NCBI GenBank assembly: GCA_036562755.1
Contig: DATCJN010000025.1
Location: 1-43,681 of the forward strand
DNA: 43,681 bases
Reading direction: 5' to 3'
Source of the DNA: DUVY01 sp036562755
GTDB lineage: Bacteria > Bacillota > Clostridia > Christensenellales > DUVY01
The position numbers were made by a program, and so were the translations under genes. The notes beneath the pieces were generated by a model. It searched no databases. It was not told where the DNA came from and saw only the letters and a program-made list of their open reading frames with translations. The first letter of the stretch is position 1, and each line of letters begins with the position of its first letter. Below, piece after piece: positions 31,231 through 41,267 of this stretch.

Positions 31231-32373
31231 ATGAAAAAAGTAATAATTATTAGATACGGAGAAATTTATTTAAAAGGCGACAACAGAAGCTATTTTGAAA
31301 AGCTTTTGGCTGAAAACATAAAATATTCTTTAAACGGTTTCAAATACGACTTAAAAGTTAAAAGAGGCCGTTATATAATATCCGATTTTGAAGACGAAGA
31401 GGGTATTATCTCAAAACTCTCTAAAGTCTTCGGCATACATTCTTTTAGCTTGGGATACATGATTCCTTCCGATTTAGAAATCATAAAGCAAACCGCGCTA
31501 AGTGTCATAAAACACGGGCAAACTTTCAAGGTTGAAACCAACAGAGCGGATAAAAGATTTCCCAAAAATTCACAGCAAATAAGCGCGGAAGTCGGAGGTT
31601 TTATTTTAGAAAAGATTCGTAATCTAAAAGTCGATTTGCATAATCCCGATTTTACCGTTTTTATTGATTTAAGAGAAGACGGCAATACATTTGTCTATTC
31701 AGAAATAATACATGGGCAAGGGGGATTGCCCGTAGGCTGCAGCGGAAAGGGTTTGCTTATGCTTTCAGGCGGTATAGACAGTCCCGTCGCGGGCTATATG
31801 ATGGCTAAAAGAGGTCTAAAAATCAGCGGCGTTCACTTTTTTAGCTTTCCATACACAAGCGAACTGGCAAAAGATAAAGTAATTCAGCTTGCCAAAATTT
31901 TATCCGAATATAATAACGGCTTTGATTTGTATATAGTACCGTTTACAAAAATTCAAGAAAAAATCAGCAGCCTTAACACCACTTACACCGTGATTTTGAT
32001 GCGCAGATATATGATGCGCATAGCCAATATGTTGGCGCAAAAATACGAAAATAAAGCTATTATTACCGGCGAAAGTTTAGGCCAAGTCGCAAGTCAAACT
32101 ATAGACAGCCTTAGCGCCACAAATAAAATCTCAGATCTTGTTGTGTTTAGACCTTTAATAGGTATGGATAAATCCGAAATAATTACTGTCAGCCAAAAGA
32201 TTGACGCTTATAATATTTCAATCTTGCCTTACGACGATTGTTGCACAATCTTTGTTCCCAAACATCCTGTGACAAAGCCAAGCATTGAATCCATAGAAAA
32301 GCTGGAAAAAATATTAAATATAGACGATTTGGTTCAAGAAGCAGTCGATAATACAGAACTAATAAGTTTTTAA
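31231..32373 (+). CDS. thiI: tRNA 4-thiouridine sulfurtransferase ThiI
   Basis: 380 residues. It has an N-terminal ferredoxin-like region and THUMP domain (about 1-165), followed by the adenylating PP-loop domain with SGGIDS at 179-184 and the later GESLGQVASQTIDSLSATN. ThiI adenylates U8 of tRNA and replaces its oxygen with sulfur, giving s4U. There is no C-terminal rhodanese domain, which is normal for Firmicutes; sulfur is passed directly from the neighbouring desulfurase. The stop overlaps the end of the convergent penicillin-binding protein gene by 4 bases, with no clear terminator between them. Confidence 0.97.
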   Translation: MKKVIIIRYGEIYLKGDNRSYFEKLLAENIKYSLNGFKYDLKVKRGRYIISDFEDEEGIISKLSKVFGIHSFSLGYMIPSDLEIIKQTALSVIKHGQTFKVETNRADKRFPKNSQQISAEVGGFILEKIRNLKVDLHNPDFTVFIDLREDGNTFVYSEIIHGQGGLPVGCSGKGLLMLSGGIDSPVAGYMMAKRGLKISGVHFFSFPYTSELAKDKVIQLAKILSEYNNGFDLYIVPFTKIQEKISSLNTTYTVILMRRYMMRIANMLAQKYENKAIITGESLGQVASQTIDSLSATNKISDLVVFRPLIGMDKSEIITVSQKIDAYNISILPYDDCCTIFVPKHPVTKPSIESIEKLEKILNIDDLVQEAVDNTELISF

Positions 32374-34442
32374 CTTGCTTTTGATTGTTTTATTTGATTT
32401 TTTCTGTTCTTTATATATTCAATCATTCTGTTTATGAATGATTGCTTTTTGTTTTCAATGTTGCTTTTTGAGCTTACTTCCCATTTAATATTAACCGCTT
32501 GAGGGGGGAGGTTATAAATAGAAAAAACTTCTCTCTTTTTATATCTAGGAGCGGAAGATGAATTGGCCAAAACGAGATTTTGGTTATTATTATATTCGAC
32601 CAAGTCTATATCAGCATAGACTATAGATTTTGGCTTTATAAAGTCAGGCGGTGGGTTATCTTTATATAACGACATAATAATGCTTTTGGTTATCATTGTA
32701 GGATATGTTCCGCCCGTTACGTTGCTGGGCAAAGCGCCTTCTTTATCGTTTGAATAATTGCCTAACCACACGCCTATGGTATGTTTCGATGTATAAGATA
32801 TGCAATAAGCGTCGTTATTTAGCGACGTTTTTAAATAACTGTTAGTTCCGGTTTTTGCGGCAACTTGAAATGGAGAATTTAACCTCCTTGCAGTTCCTTC
32901 TTTTGCAGCCGTTTGAAGCATATCTGTAATTAAATACGCCGTGTCTTCGTTAAAGACTCTTTTAGGATTAGGCTTTGATTGATAAATAATTTTGCCGTCT
33001 TTAGTGGTAATTTTCTTAACCAACGAACATTTATCAAAGAAACCGCCATTGGGGAAAGCTGTATACGCTTGCGTCAAGTCATATAATGAAACGCCCTTAT
33101 ATAATCCGCCCAAGGCCAAACTTAAGCCGCTGTCTTGCTCTTCTAAATCAATATTAAGCTTTTTTAAATACTCTGTAGCCGTGTCAATTCCTATTGTTTT
33201 TAAGGTTTTTACGGCTGCTATATTATTCGATGCACTGATAGCTTTTCTAACGCTTATCCACCCTTCATGTTTTCCATTATAATTTTTTGGGCTGTAGCCG
33301 TCATAGTTAATTGGTTCGTCCAATATTAAAGTCGCGGGCGTAATTAATTTAGATTCAATTGCCGGCGCGTAAACCGCCAAAGGCTTGATAGTAGAAGCGG
33401 GCTGCCTTTTGGTAAATATTAAATTTTCGGCAGATTCAATCATACCTACCACTCCAAAAGTTTCATTGTCTATAATTATGCCCGCATATTCAGGATATCG
33501 GCCATATTCGTTAACCGTTTGTGAAATATAGGCGTCAAAAGATTGTTTTAAGATATCCTGAGCTTTGGAATCATAATAAGTATAAATAATACAATCCGCC
33601 AAATCCTTATGCGTTCCGTTAATTAATTCGCATGCTTGGCTTACTGCTATTCTGCTGTATATACTTTGGTAATTATCGCTTTTATGCGACGCTATTTTTA
33701 AAGGCGTATTGAGCGCTTCTTGATATTGTTCTTTAGTTATAAAACCGTTTTTATGCATGGCATTTAGGACTATTTTTTGCCTTGTTTTTAAATTTTCAAA
33801 ATTTGTATATGGATTATATTTTGCAGGGGAATTAATTATAGCGGCAAGCGCCGCAGCTTGAGCTATATTAAGGTTCTTTGCGGGCGCAGAAAAATAAGTT
33901 TTCGCGGCCGAATCAATTCCATACAACCCGTTTCCAAAATAGATAATATTTAAATATTTTTCTAAAATCTCATCTTTAGAATATTGTTTTTCTAGCTGTT
34001 TAGTTATTCGTAATTCTTTTAGTTTTCTTTTTAGCGTTCGTTCGTTGCTTAAGTGCGTGTTTTTAACTAATTGCTGGCTTATAGTAGAAGCGCCTTCTTT
34101 AAATGAAAAAGACTTTAAATCTTTAAAAAGCGCGCCCATAACTCGTATGTAATCAATTCCTTTATGCTTATAAAACCTTTTGTCTTCTATGGCTATAAAA
34201 GCTTTGGGAACATAATCGGGCAATTCTTTAAGTCTAACCGCGTTGCCGTATTGACCGTTATAGTCAAGCGTTACCAAATCATCGCTTAAAATTTTAATTG
34301 ATTTGCCTAAATTATCTATAGTCTTTTTATCCAAATCAATATAATCAATAGAAAGAACATAAATAAAAGCGCTTAAAAAAAGAATAAAGAAAACTACCCC
34401 TAAAATTGACGCCAGCGCTATTATATATTTTTTGAACTTCAT
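32370..34442 (-). CDS. Class A penicillin-binding protein (PBP1A-type)
   Basis: 690 residues. One membrane anchor (about 7-30) precedes the GT51 transglycosylase domain, with catalytic E86 in AIEDKRFYKHKG, and GASTISQQLVKN, RKLKELRITKQLE and YLNIIYFGNGLYGI. The transpeptidase domain has the three penicillin-binding motifs: S350-T-I-K353, S405-N-N407 and K530-T-G532. It therefore polymerises lipid II and cross-links peptidoglycan outside the membrane. The short basic C-terminal tail has no extra domain. The ribosome site is weak, and no firm promoter was found in the 127-base divergent region shared with miaB. It converges on thiI with a 4-base overlap. Confidence 0.96.
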   Translation of the reverse strand: MKFKKYIIALASILGVVFFILFLSAFIYVLSIDYIDLDKKTIDNLGKSIKILSDDLVTLDYNGQYGNAVRLKELPDYVPKAFIAIEDKRFYKHKGIDYIRVMGALFKDLKSFSFKEGASTISQQLVKNTHLSNERTLKRKLKELRITKQLEKQYSKDEILEKYLNIIYFGNGLYGIDSAAKTYFSAPAKNLNIAQAAALAAIINSPAKYNPYTNFENLKTRQKIVLNAMHKNGFITKEQYQEALNTPLKIASHKSDNYQSIYSRIAVSQACELINGTHKDLADCIIYTYYDSKAQDILKQSFDAYISQTVNEYGRYPEYAGIIIDNETFGVVGMIESAENLIFTKRQPASTIKPLAVYAPAIESKLITPATLILDEPINYDGYSPKNYNGKHEGWISVRKAISASNNIAAVKTLKTIGIDTATEYLKKLNIDLEEQDSGLSLALGGLYKGVSLYDLTQAYTAFPNGGFFDKCSLVKKITTKDGKIIYQSKPNPKRVFNEDTAYLITDMLQTAAKEGTARRLNSPFQVAAKTGTNSYLKTSLNNDAYCISYTSKHTIGVWLGNYSNDKEGALPSNVTGGTYPTMITKSIIMSLYKDNPPPDFIKPKSIVYADIDLVEYNNNQNLVLANSSSAPRYKKREVFSIYNLPPQAVNIKWEVSSKSNIENKKQSFINRMIEYIKNRKNQIKQSKAS

Positions 34443-34499
34443 AATTCTAGTATTTATTTTCTTTCAAAATTTATTATCTTTTGCGATAAAAGAATTAAC

Positions 34500-34528
34500 T
34501 TGTCTAAATTCAAGGTTTAATATATAAT
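34500..34528 (+). promoter_or_regulatory. Sigma-A promoter of the miaB-mutS-mutL-miaA unit
   Basis: TTGTCT (34500-34505), exactly 17 bases, then TATAAT (34523-34528), 41 bases before the miaB ATG. Confidence 0.65.
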
Positions 34529-34569
34529 TAAAAAATAATTTGACCATAATTTGTAAAAAGGAAACGCGA

Positions 34570-35886
34570 ATGTTTTACCATATAATCACTTACGGCTGCC
34601 AGATGAATGTACACGAATCAGAAAAGCTGGCAGGTATTTTGGAAAACCTAGGCTATGTTCATACGCCTGAAAAAGAAAACGCTGACGTGATAATTTTTAA
34701 TACCTGTTGTATTAGAGATACTGCGGAAAGGCGCGCTTTAAGCAATATCGAAAAATTAAAACTCTTAAAAAATAAAAAACCCGATTTAATAATCGGCGTT
34801 TGCGGCTGTCTTCCTCAGCAGGAATCGGCTAGAAATCATATTGAAACCAAAATGCCCCATGTGGATTTGGTCTTTGGAACGCATAATATTCATAATTTGC
34901 CGCAATTATTAGCCGATTGTCAAAACGAAAGAAGGCGCATCTTTGAAATTTGGGGCGAGAAAAAGGGCTTGCAGCCCGCTAATACCCCTGTTTCAAGAAC
35001 GAGCGGCGTTAACGCTTGGGTTAATATAACTTACGGCTGCAATAACTTTTGCACTTACTGCGTTGTGCCTTACGTAAGGGGTAGAGAGATAAGCCGTCCT
35101 ATGTCCGAAATATTGGACGAAGTAAAGAGACTGCTTTCCGATGGCAGATATTCCGAAATTACGCTGCTTGGCCAAAATGTCAATTCATACGGTAACGATC
35201 TAGGCGACGGCAGCACTTTCTCCAAATTATTAAAAGAAGTCGCTCAACTTGACGGCGAATTTAGGGTAAGCTTTTTGACTTCGCATCCGAAAGATTTTAA
35301 GAACGAAGTCATAGATACTATAGCCCAATACGATAAAATTTCTAAATCAATCCATTTGCCTATTCAAAGCGGAAGCAATTCAATTTTAAAAGCAATGAAC
35401 AGAAGATATACCCGCGAATATTACCTTGAAAGGATTGAATATTTAAGAACCAAAATACCCAACGTGGGAGTCTCCAGCGATATAATTGTAGGCTTTCCGG
35501 GCGAGACCGAGCAAGACTTTGAGGATACTTTGGACTTGGTAAGAAAGGTTAGATTTAACAACCTTTATATGTTTATGTATTCGCCCAGAAAAAATACGCC
35601 GGCGGCCGGCATGCCTAATCAAATAGAGCAATCCGTAAAAAAAGAGCGCGTAAAAAAGCTAATAGAGCTCCAAAGAGGAATAATGCGCGAAATCGCAAAA
35701 GAATGCGTAGGCAAAAAATACAGGGCGTTAATTATAGAGCATAAAGATGGCGTTTTATCCGCTACTACGGATTGCGGAAAATTAGTTTTTATAGAAAACA
35801 GCGACGATAAAAATCTTGTAGGAAAGTTTTGCGAGCTTTTGATAACCAAAACCAAGAGCGGTCGATTGGTGGGGGATTTAGTATAG
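34570..35886 (+). CDS. miaB: tRNA-2-methylthio-N6-dimethylallyladenosine synthase MiaB
   Basis: 438 residues from ATG 34570, which has AAAGGAAA about 8 bases upstream; a TTG at 34540 in the same frame is not needed. The UPF0004 domain carries C10 (YGCQMN), C46 and C80 for the auxiliary 4Fe-4S cluster. The radical SAM motif is C157-x3-C161-x2-C164 (GCNNFCTYC), and a TRAM domain closes the protein (about 375-438). It adds a methylthio group to i6A37 of tRNAs reading UNN codons. Its substrate is made by MiaA, encoded four genes on in the same direction. The stop codon abuts the mutS ATG with no gap. Confidence 0.98.
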   Translation: MFYHIITYGCQMNVHESEKLAGILENLGYVHTPEKENADVIIFNTCCIRDTAERRALSNIEKLKLLKNKKPDLIIGVCGCLPQQESARNHIETKMPHVDLVFGTHNIHNLPQLLADCQNERRRIFEIWGEKKGLQPANTPVSRTSGVNAWVNITYGCNNFCTYCVVPYVRGREISRPMSEILDEVKRLLSDGRYSEITLLGQNVNSYGNDLGDGSTFSKLLKEVAQLDGEFRVSFLTSHPKDFKNEVIDTIAQYDKISKSIHLPIQSGSNSILKAMNRRYTREYYLERIEYLRTKIPNVGVSSDIIVGFPGETEQDFEDTLDLVRKVRFNNLYMFMYSPRKNTPAAGMPNQIEQSVKKERVKKLIELQRGIMREIAKECVGKKYRALIIEHKDGVLSATTDCGKLVFIENSDDKNLVGKFCELLITKTKSGRLVGDLV

Positions 35887-38493
35887 ATGCCGTTATCGCC
35901 AATGATGAAACAATATATGGCTATCAAAGAACAGTATAAAGATTGCCTGTTATTTTATCGTTTGGGCGATTTTTATGAAATGTTCTACGACGACGCCATT
36001 ATTGCAAGCCACGAACTTGAATTAACCTTAACAGGCAGGGATTGCGGTCTTGAAGAGCGCGCGCCTATGTGCGGCGTGCCTTATCATTCGGTGGACGCTT
36101 ACATAGCAAAATTAATTGAAAAAGGATATAAGGTCGCTATCTGCGAACAGACCACTTTGCCCGAAGAGAGCAAGGGAATAGTCGAAAGAGAAGTAACGCG
36201 AGTGATTACGCCCGGCACAGTAATCGACGCCAATATGTTGGACGAAGGGCGGAATAATTATATAGCTTGCGTTTATCTTAATAACACGCCCATGGATTTT
36301 GAATTGGGCGTAAGTTGGGCGGATATAAGCACCGGCGAGTTTAATTATTTGGAAATAAAACAAGATCCTTTAAACCAGCTTAACGAAGTATTGATAAGGA
36401 TTAACCCTTCAGAAATTATATGCAACGAGGAAATGCTGGCCCAAAGCTACAGCCTTAACGCCGTTAAATTTAATCAAATCCCAAAATTTAGCGTCTATTA
36501 CGAATGGGCTTTTGATTTTGATAACGCATGGAATAATCTTTCTAAAAACGGCTCTCAAACCTTAATAGACAAAACAAAGAAATTGGCGGTTATAGCTTCG
36601 GGCGCTTTGATAGAATATCTAATAGACACTCAAAAAAGACAGATTACATATCTAAACGGCTTTAATGATTTTAAAGATAATAAATTTCTAATATTAGACA
36701 ACACCGAAAGGCGCAATTTAGAGTTATTTGAAACTATAATTGACCGAAAAAAGCGCGGTTCGCTGTTAGGCGTGATTGACAATACCAAAACAAGCATGGG
36801 CGCGCGTTTGCTTAGGCGCTGGCTAGAGCAGCCGTCCGTAAATAGTCAATCAATTAATATGCGCCTTGACGGCGTGGAAGAATTAGTAAATAATCCTATT
36901 TTAAGAGAAAATCTAACCAAATCACTTTCCAAAATAAACGATATCGAACGCTTAAGCAGCAAGATAGCATATGGCAGCGTAAATCCAAGAGAATGTATCG
37001 CTATAAGCAATTCTTTAAAAAATGTAGAAAATGTCTTTAATTGCTTGGCTCAAGTTAAATCAAAAATTTTATATGAATTATATCAAAACTTCGACGGCGT
37101 TCAAGATATAGTTTATTTAATCGACAACGCCATTGACGAAAATCCGCCCGCAGTATTAAAAGACGGCGGATATATCAAAAAAGGTTATAACCAAGAATTA
37201 GATGAATTAAGAGATATTGGAACTCACGGCAAACAACTTATTGCTGCTCTGGAGGCTAAAGAAAGAGAAGAAACAGGCATAAAAAACCTCAAAATAGGCT
37301 TTAATAAGGTATTTGGCTTTTATATTGAAGTTACCAACTCCCAACTCGATCAAGTACCGTATCGCTACCAAAGAAAACAAACTTTGGTGGGCGGAGAAAG
37401 GTTTATAACGCCCGAACTAAAAGAATTAGAATCCAAAATCTTAGGCAGCGAAGAAAAGGCGATTAAGCTAGAGCAAAAACTATACGGCCTGATAATAGAC
37501 GACTTAAAAGCATATGTTCCTAAAATTAAAAAGATTTCACAAGATATAGCTCTAATTGATTGCTTGGTGTCTTTTGCCTCAGTATCTTGCGAAAATAATT
37601 ACATAAAGCCTAAAATCGACGACAAAATAAACTATTTAAAAATTATAGAAGGCAGACATCCCGTCGTAGAAAAATACTTAAAAGACAATGAATTTGTGCC
37701 CAACGATACATATTTGGACTCCAAAGACAATAGAACATTAGTCATAACCGGTCCCAATATGGCGGGCAAAAGCACATATATGCGTCAGGTGGCCTTAATA
37801 GCAATTCTGGCGCATATGGGCTGCTTTGTGCCGGCAAAAGAAGCGCATATTCCTATTTTGGATAGAATATTTACAAGAATTGGAGCAAGCGACGAGTTAG
37901 CTTACGGCCACAGCACCTTTATGGTCGAAATGACCGAAATGTCGCACATATTAAAAAACGCTACCTCTAAAAGCTTGTTAATTTTGGATGAAATAGGCAG
38001 AGGCACATCTACCTTTGACGGTCTAAGTATTGCTTGGGCAGTCATGGAATATGTATCTACCGAACTAAAAGCGATGACGCTGTTTGCGACGCACTATCAT
38101 GAGCTGACAGAACTAGAAGGCGTATTTGAGGGCGTAAAGAATTATAGGGTTTTGGTTAAAGAATACAACAAGTCAATCATTTTCTTGCATAAAATCGCGC
38201 GGGGCGGCGCTAATAAGAGTTTCGGTATAGAGGTAGCCTCATTAGCGGGTTTGCCTCAATCAGTAATTGAAAAAGCCAGAAAAATCTTAAAGATATTAGA
38301 AGAGAACGATATCAGTTATCATGAGCGTGTTAACGCTTTGACGGGCAGACAGCTGTCAATGTTTGATCAATTAAGTTTTTCGGGTTATGAGCAAATCAAA
38401 AACATTCTCAACGAAATAGATGTAAACACAATCACGCCCGTTCAGGCCTTAGAGATACTGGCCGACTTAAAAGAAAAGGCTAAAAAATTATGA
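35887..38493 (+). CDS. mutS: DNA mismatch repair protein MutS
   Basis: 868 residues, full length. The mismatch-recognition FxE motif is at F29-Y30-E31 (RLGDFYEMF). Connector, core and clamp domains follow, then the ATPase with Walker A GPNMAGKS (622-629), the DEIGRGTSTFDG Walker B region and ATHYHELT. It binds base mismatches and recruits MutL. The start directly follows the miaB stop, and the G-rich stretch GGTGGGGGAT inside the miaB end may act as ribosome site. It ends with a 4-base overlap (ATGA) with mutL, so the pair is translationally coupled. Confidence 0.98.
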   Translation: MPLSPMMKQYMAIKEQYKDCLLFYRLGDFYEMFYDDAIIASHELELTLTGRDCGLEERAPMCGVPYHSVDAYIAKLIEKGYKVAICEQTTLPEESKGIVEREVTRVITPGTVIDANMLDEGRNNYIACVYLNNTPMDFELGVSWADISTGEFNYLEIKQDPLNQLNEVLIRINPSEIICNEEMLAQSYSLNAVKFNQIPKFSVYYEWAFDFDNAWNNLSKNGSQTLIDKTKKLAVIASGALIEYLIDTQKRQITYLNGFNDFKDNKFLILDNTERRNLELFETIIDRKKRGSLLGVIDNTKTSMGARLLRRWLEQPSVNSQSINMRLDGVEELVNNPILRENLTKSLSKINDIERLSSKIAYGSVNPRECIAISNSLKNVENVFNCLAQVKSKILYELYQNFDGVQDIVYLIDNAIDENPPAVLKDGGYIKKGYNQELDELRDIGTHGKQLIAALEAKEREETGIKNLKIGFNKVFGFYIEVTNSQLDQVPYRYQRKQTLVGGERFITPELKELESKILGSEEKAIKLEQKLYGLIIDDLKAYVPKIKKISQDIALIDCLVSFASVSCENNYIKPKIDDKINYLKIIEGRHPVVEKYLKDNEFVPNDTYLDSKDNRTLVITGPNMAGKSTYMRQVALIAILAHMGCFVPAKEAHIPILDRIFTRIGASDELAYGHSTFMVEMTEMSHILKNATSKSLLILDEIGRGTSTFDGLSIAWAVMEYVSTELKAMTLFATHYHELTELEGVFEGVKNYRVLVKEYNKSIIFLHKIARGGANKSFGIEVASLAGLPQSVIEKARKILKILEENDISYHERVNALTGRQLSMFDQLSFSGYEQIKNILNEIDVNTITPVQALEILADLKEKAKKL

Positions 38494-40364
38494 GCAAAAT
38501 TAATATCTTAGACAGCGAAATATACAATTTAATTGCGGCGGGTGAAGTTGTAGAAAGGCCTTCTTCAGTAGTAAAAGAATTGGTAGAAAACAGCATAGAC
38601 GCGGGCGCAGATAATATTACCGTGGAAATTAAAGAAGGCGGAATAAAATATATTAAAGTATCTGATAACGGATTAGGTATTCCAAAAGACGACTTAAAGA
38701 AAGCTCTACTTCCGCACGCTACCAGCAAAATATCCAGTAAAGATGATTTACTTGCAATAAGCACATTAGGCTTCAGGGGCGAGGCTTTGGCTAGCATCGC
38801 GGCCGTAAGCAAGGTAAAAATATTATCAAGACCCTCCGGTAGCGAATTGGGCGCGCAAATAATTTGCCAGGGCGGTCAATTCTCAGAAGTCATCGAACAA
38901 GGTTCTCCTTTAGGAACGATTGTAACGGTGGAAGATTTATTTTTTAACGTTCCCGCAAGAGCCAAATTTTTAGGAAAACCTACGACGGAAGAAAATAACA
39001 TTACTAATTATATAACCAGATTAATACTATCCAATCCAAACATTGCGCTAAAATATATAGTAGATGAAAAAGTCGTTTATCAATTTGGCGGGAAAGGCGA
39101 AGAATCGGCTATTTTTACGATTTATGGACAAGAAGCGTTGGATAATTGCCTGTATATTTCCGAAGATTACCCGCTATTAAAAATACGCGGTTATATTTGT
39201 GCGCCAAATTACACTAAGCCTAATCGAACATACCAGACCGTTATTATAAACGGTCGTTATGTTAACAACGAAACCGTGTCTTTGGCGATTTATAACGCTT
39301 ATAAAGACCTCTTAATGAAAAGGCAGTATCCTTTTTACGTACTGTATTTGACGATACCTTATGACAAAATTGACGTCAACGTCCATCCCAACAAATTGGA
39401 CGTTAGATTTTGGGATAAAGGTTACGTTTACAGAACGATTTTTTCCTCTATTCAGCGCGCATTGAATAAAAACAGGTTTATAAAAGAAATTGGCTTAAAT
39501 AATTCGCCATATCAAGAAATTACTCGCGTAGACCAAGAAACACAAGAAATAAAAGACGAGAGCATAAAAAAAGATAATCGATCAAACAACAACATTATTG
39601 AAAATAAAAACACGTTTAATTTTCATATCGAACAATTTGCTAACGCTTCAGATACTTTAAATGATGACGGCGGCAAAATGACATTGCTGCTGGCTAAACT
39701 TGCCGATATTAAGACAAAGGATCAGGCAGAAAAAGAGCAATTGAGTTTTCATCAGACAGAAAATAATATTAATTTAATTAATTTAATGCCTCAAAAACCC
39801 GTTATTTTAGGCGTTTTATTTAACACTTATGTATTGATTGAATTTGACAATAATTTATATATAATAGACCAGCACGCCGCTCACGAGAGATTATTGTTTG
39901 ATAAATTTATGCAAAGCATAAACGACAATAACAACGAAATTCAAGATTTGCTGGTGCCGTATGTTTTTTGCGTCAACCATCTAGAGTATAATAAAATACT
40001 TCAAATCACTGAAGAGCTTCATAATCTCGGATTTGATATATCGGAATTTGGCAGCTTGACTTTCAAGATTTCGTCAGTACCGTTTATGTTATCCGAAATT
40101 AATTTAAAAGAATTTATCGCGGAAGTGTTAGGCGACGAATTTTATAAAAACATTAGCGCCGCGTCTATCTTAAGGGACAAAATCGCAAGCGCTGCATGCA
40201 AAGCTGCAATTAAGGCCGGGGATAGTATAAAGGAAAACGAAATTATATCTTTAATAAATCAAATAAATACTTCGCAAACGCAATTATTATGTCCTCACGG
40301 ACGACCTATAATTACTAAAATCAGCAAGAAAGAAATTGAAAAATGGTTCAAGAGAATAGTTTGA
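38490..40364 (+). CDS. mutL: DNA mismatch repair protein MutL
   Basis: 624 residues. The N-terminal GHKL ATPase has ELVENSIDAGA, DNGLGI and FRGEALASI, then RYVNNETVS and NVHPNKLDVRF. A low-complexity linker (about 345-425) leads to the dimerisation/endonuclease domain. The metal motif is D460-QHAAHE466-RLLF-D471, where the family consensus DQHA(x)2E(x)4E ends in glutamate, so here the last acid is aspartate. The later ACKAAIKAG and CPHGRP motifs of endonuclease-type MutL are present. It nicks the daughter strand after MutS signals a mismatch. It overlaps mutS by 4 bases and miaA by 22 bases. Confidence 0.97.
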   Translation: MSKINILDSEIYNLIAAGEVVERPSSVVKELVENSIDAGADNITVEIKEGGIKYIKVSDNGLGIPKDDLKKALLPHATSKISSKDDLLAISTLGFRGEALASIAAVSKVKILSRPSGSELGAQIICQGGQFSEVIEQGSPLGTIVTVEDLFFNVPARAKFLGKPTTEENNITNYITRLILSNPNIALKYIVDEKVVYQFGGKGEESAIFTIYGQEALDNCLYISEDYPLLKIRGYICAPNYTKPNRTYQTVIINGRYVNNETVSLAIYNAYKDLLMKRQYPFYVLYLTIPYDKIDVNVHPNKLDVRFWDKGYVYRTIFSSIQRALNKNRFIKEIGLNNSPYQEITRVDQETQEIKDESIKKDNRSNNNIIENKNTFNFHIEQFANASDTLNDDGGKMTLLLAKLADIKTKDQAEKEQLSFHQTENNINLINLMPQKPVILGVLFNTYVLIEFDNNLYIIDQHAAHERLLFDKFMQSINDNNNEIQDLLVPYVFCVNHLEYNKILQITEELHNLGFDISEFGSLTFKISSVPFMLSEINLKEFIAEVLGDEFYKNISAASILRDKIASAACKAAIKAGDSIKENEIISLINQINTSQTQLLCPHGRPIITKISKKEIEKWFKRIV

Positions 40365-41242
40365 TAGTTATAGGCGGACCTACCGCAGTAGGCAAAAGCG
40401 CTTTTGGATTAGAATTGGCTCAAAGGATAAACGGCGAAATAGTATCCGCCGATTCGATGCAAATTTATCGCGGAATGGATATAGGAACGGCAAAGCCTTC
40501 TTTGGAAGAAAGACAAATCGTTAGACACCATATGATTGATATTCTAGATGTCAACGACGAATATTCCGCCGAGCAATATAAAGACGACGCCGATATAATA
40601 ATCCAAGATATTACAAATAGAAATAAAACTCCAATTATTTTAGGTGGAACGGGATTTTATATTAGGGCCTTGTTATACGAGCATAACTTCGGCTTTGCCC
40701 CCAAGAATCAAGAAATAAGGGATAAATATAAAAAAATATTAGAATTATACGGCAAAGATTATTTGCATGGCTTATTAAAAGAAAAAGACTATGAATCGTC
40801 GTTAAAAATTCATCCCAACGATACCAAAAAAGTCATTAGGGCGCTGGAAATATACGAAGTAAGCGGTCAAAAAAAATCGGCAATAGCGCAAAAAGAACAG
40901 AAAAAAAGATATGACTTTAAGATGTATGTCTTATATTGCGACAGAACCGAATTATACGATCGAATTAATAAAAGAGTAGACGAGATGATTAATAAGGGTC
41001 TGATTGACGAAGTGAAAAGTCTAATTGAAAACGGCGCTGATATAAACAGCCAAGCAATGCAGGGCATTGGATATAAAGAAACTGTTGCTTATTTAAACAA
41101 CCAGATATCTAAAGAAGAATTAATAGAACTTATAAAACAACACACTAGAAACTACGCTAAACGCCAATTAACGTATTTTAAGGGGATAAAAGACGCAATT
41201 TGGATAGATATTCATAGTACTATGTCAGACATAGTAGTATGA
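40343..41242 (+). CDS. miaA: tRNA dimethylallyltransferase MiaA
   Basis: 299 residues. The P-loop GGPTAVGKS (11-19), SADSMQIYRGMDIGTAKPS, HHMIDILD, ILGGTGFYI and QGIGYKE are all family motifs. It transfers the dimethylallyl group to A37 of UNN-decoding tRNAs to give i6A, which MiaB then methylthiolates. It begins 22 bases inside mutL with no clear ribosome site, so it likely relies on coupling with mutL translation. In many Firmicutes hfq follows miaA, but here the next gene, after 25 bases, is the ynbB-type gene. Confidence 0.97.
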   Translation: MVQENSLIVIGGPTAVGKSAFGLELAQRINGEIVSADSMQIYRGMDIGTAKPSLEERQIVRHHMIDILDVNDEYSAEQYKDDADIIIQDITNRNKTPIILGGTGFYIRALLYEHNFGFAPKNQEIRDKYKKILELYGKDYLHGLLKEKDYESSLKIHPNDTKKVIRALEIYEVSGQKKSAIAQKEQKKRYDFKMYVLYCDRTELYDRINKRVDEMINKGLIDEVKSLIENGADINSQAMQGIGYKETVAYLNNQISKEELIELIKQHTRNYAKRQLTYFKGIKDAIWIDIHSTMSDIVV

Positions 41243-41267
41243 AATCATGCAAAAAGGATAAAAAACG

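Noticed and set aside
34540..34569. TTG at 34540 as start of miaB
   Set aside because: The ribosome site AAAGGAAA fits the ATG at 34570, and C10 then falls at the usual MiaB position.
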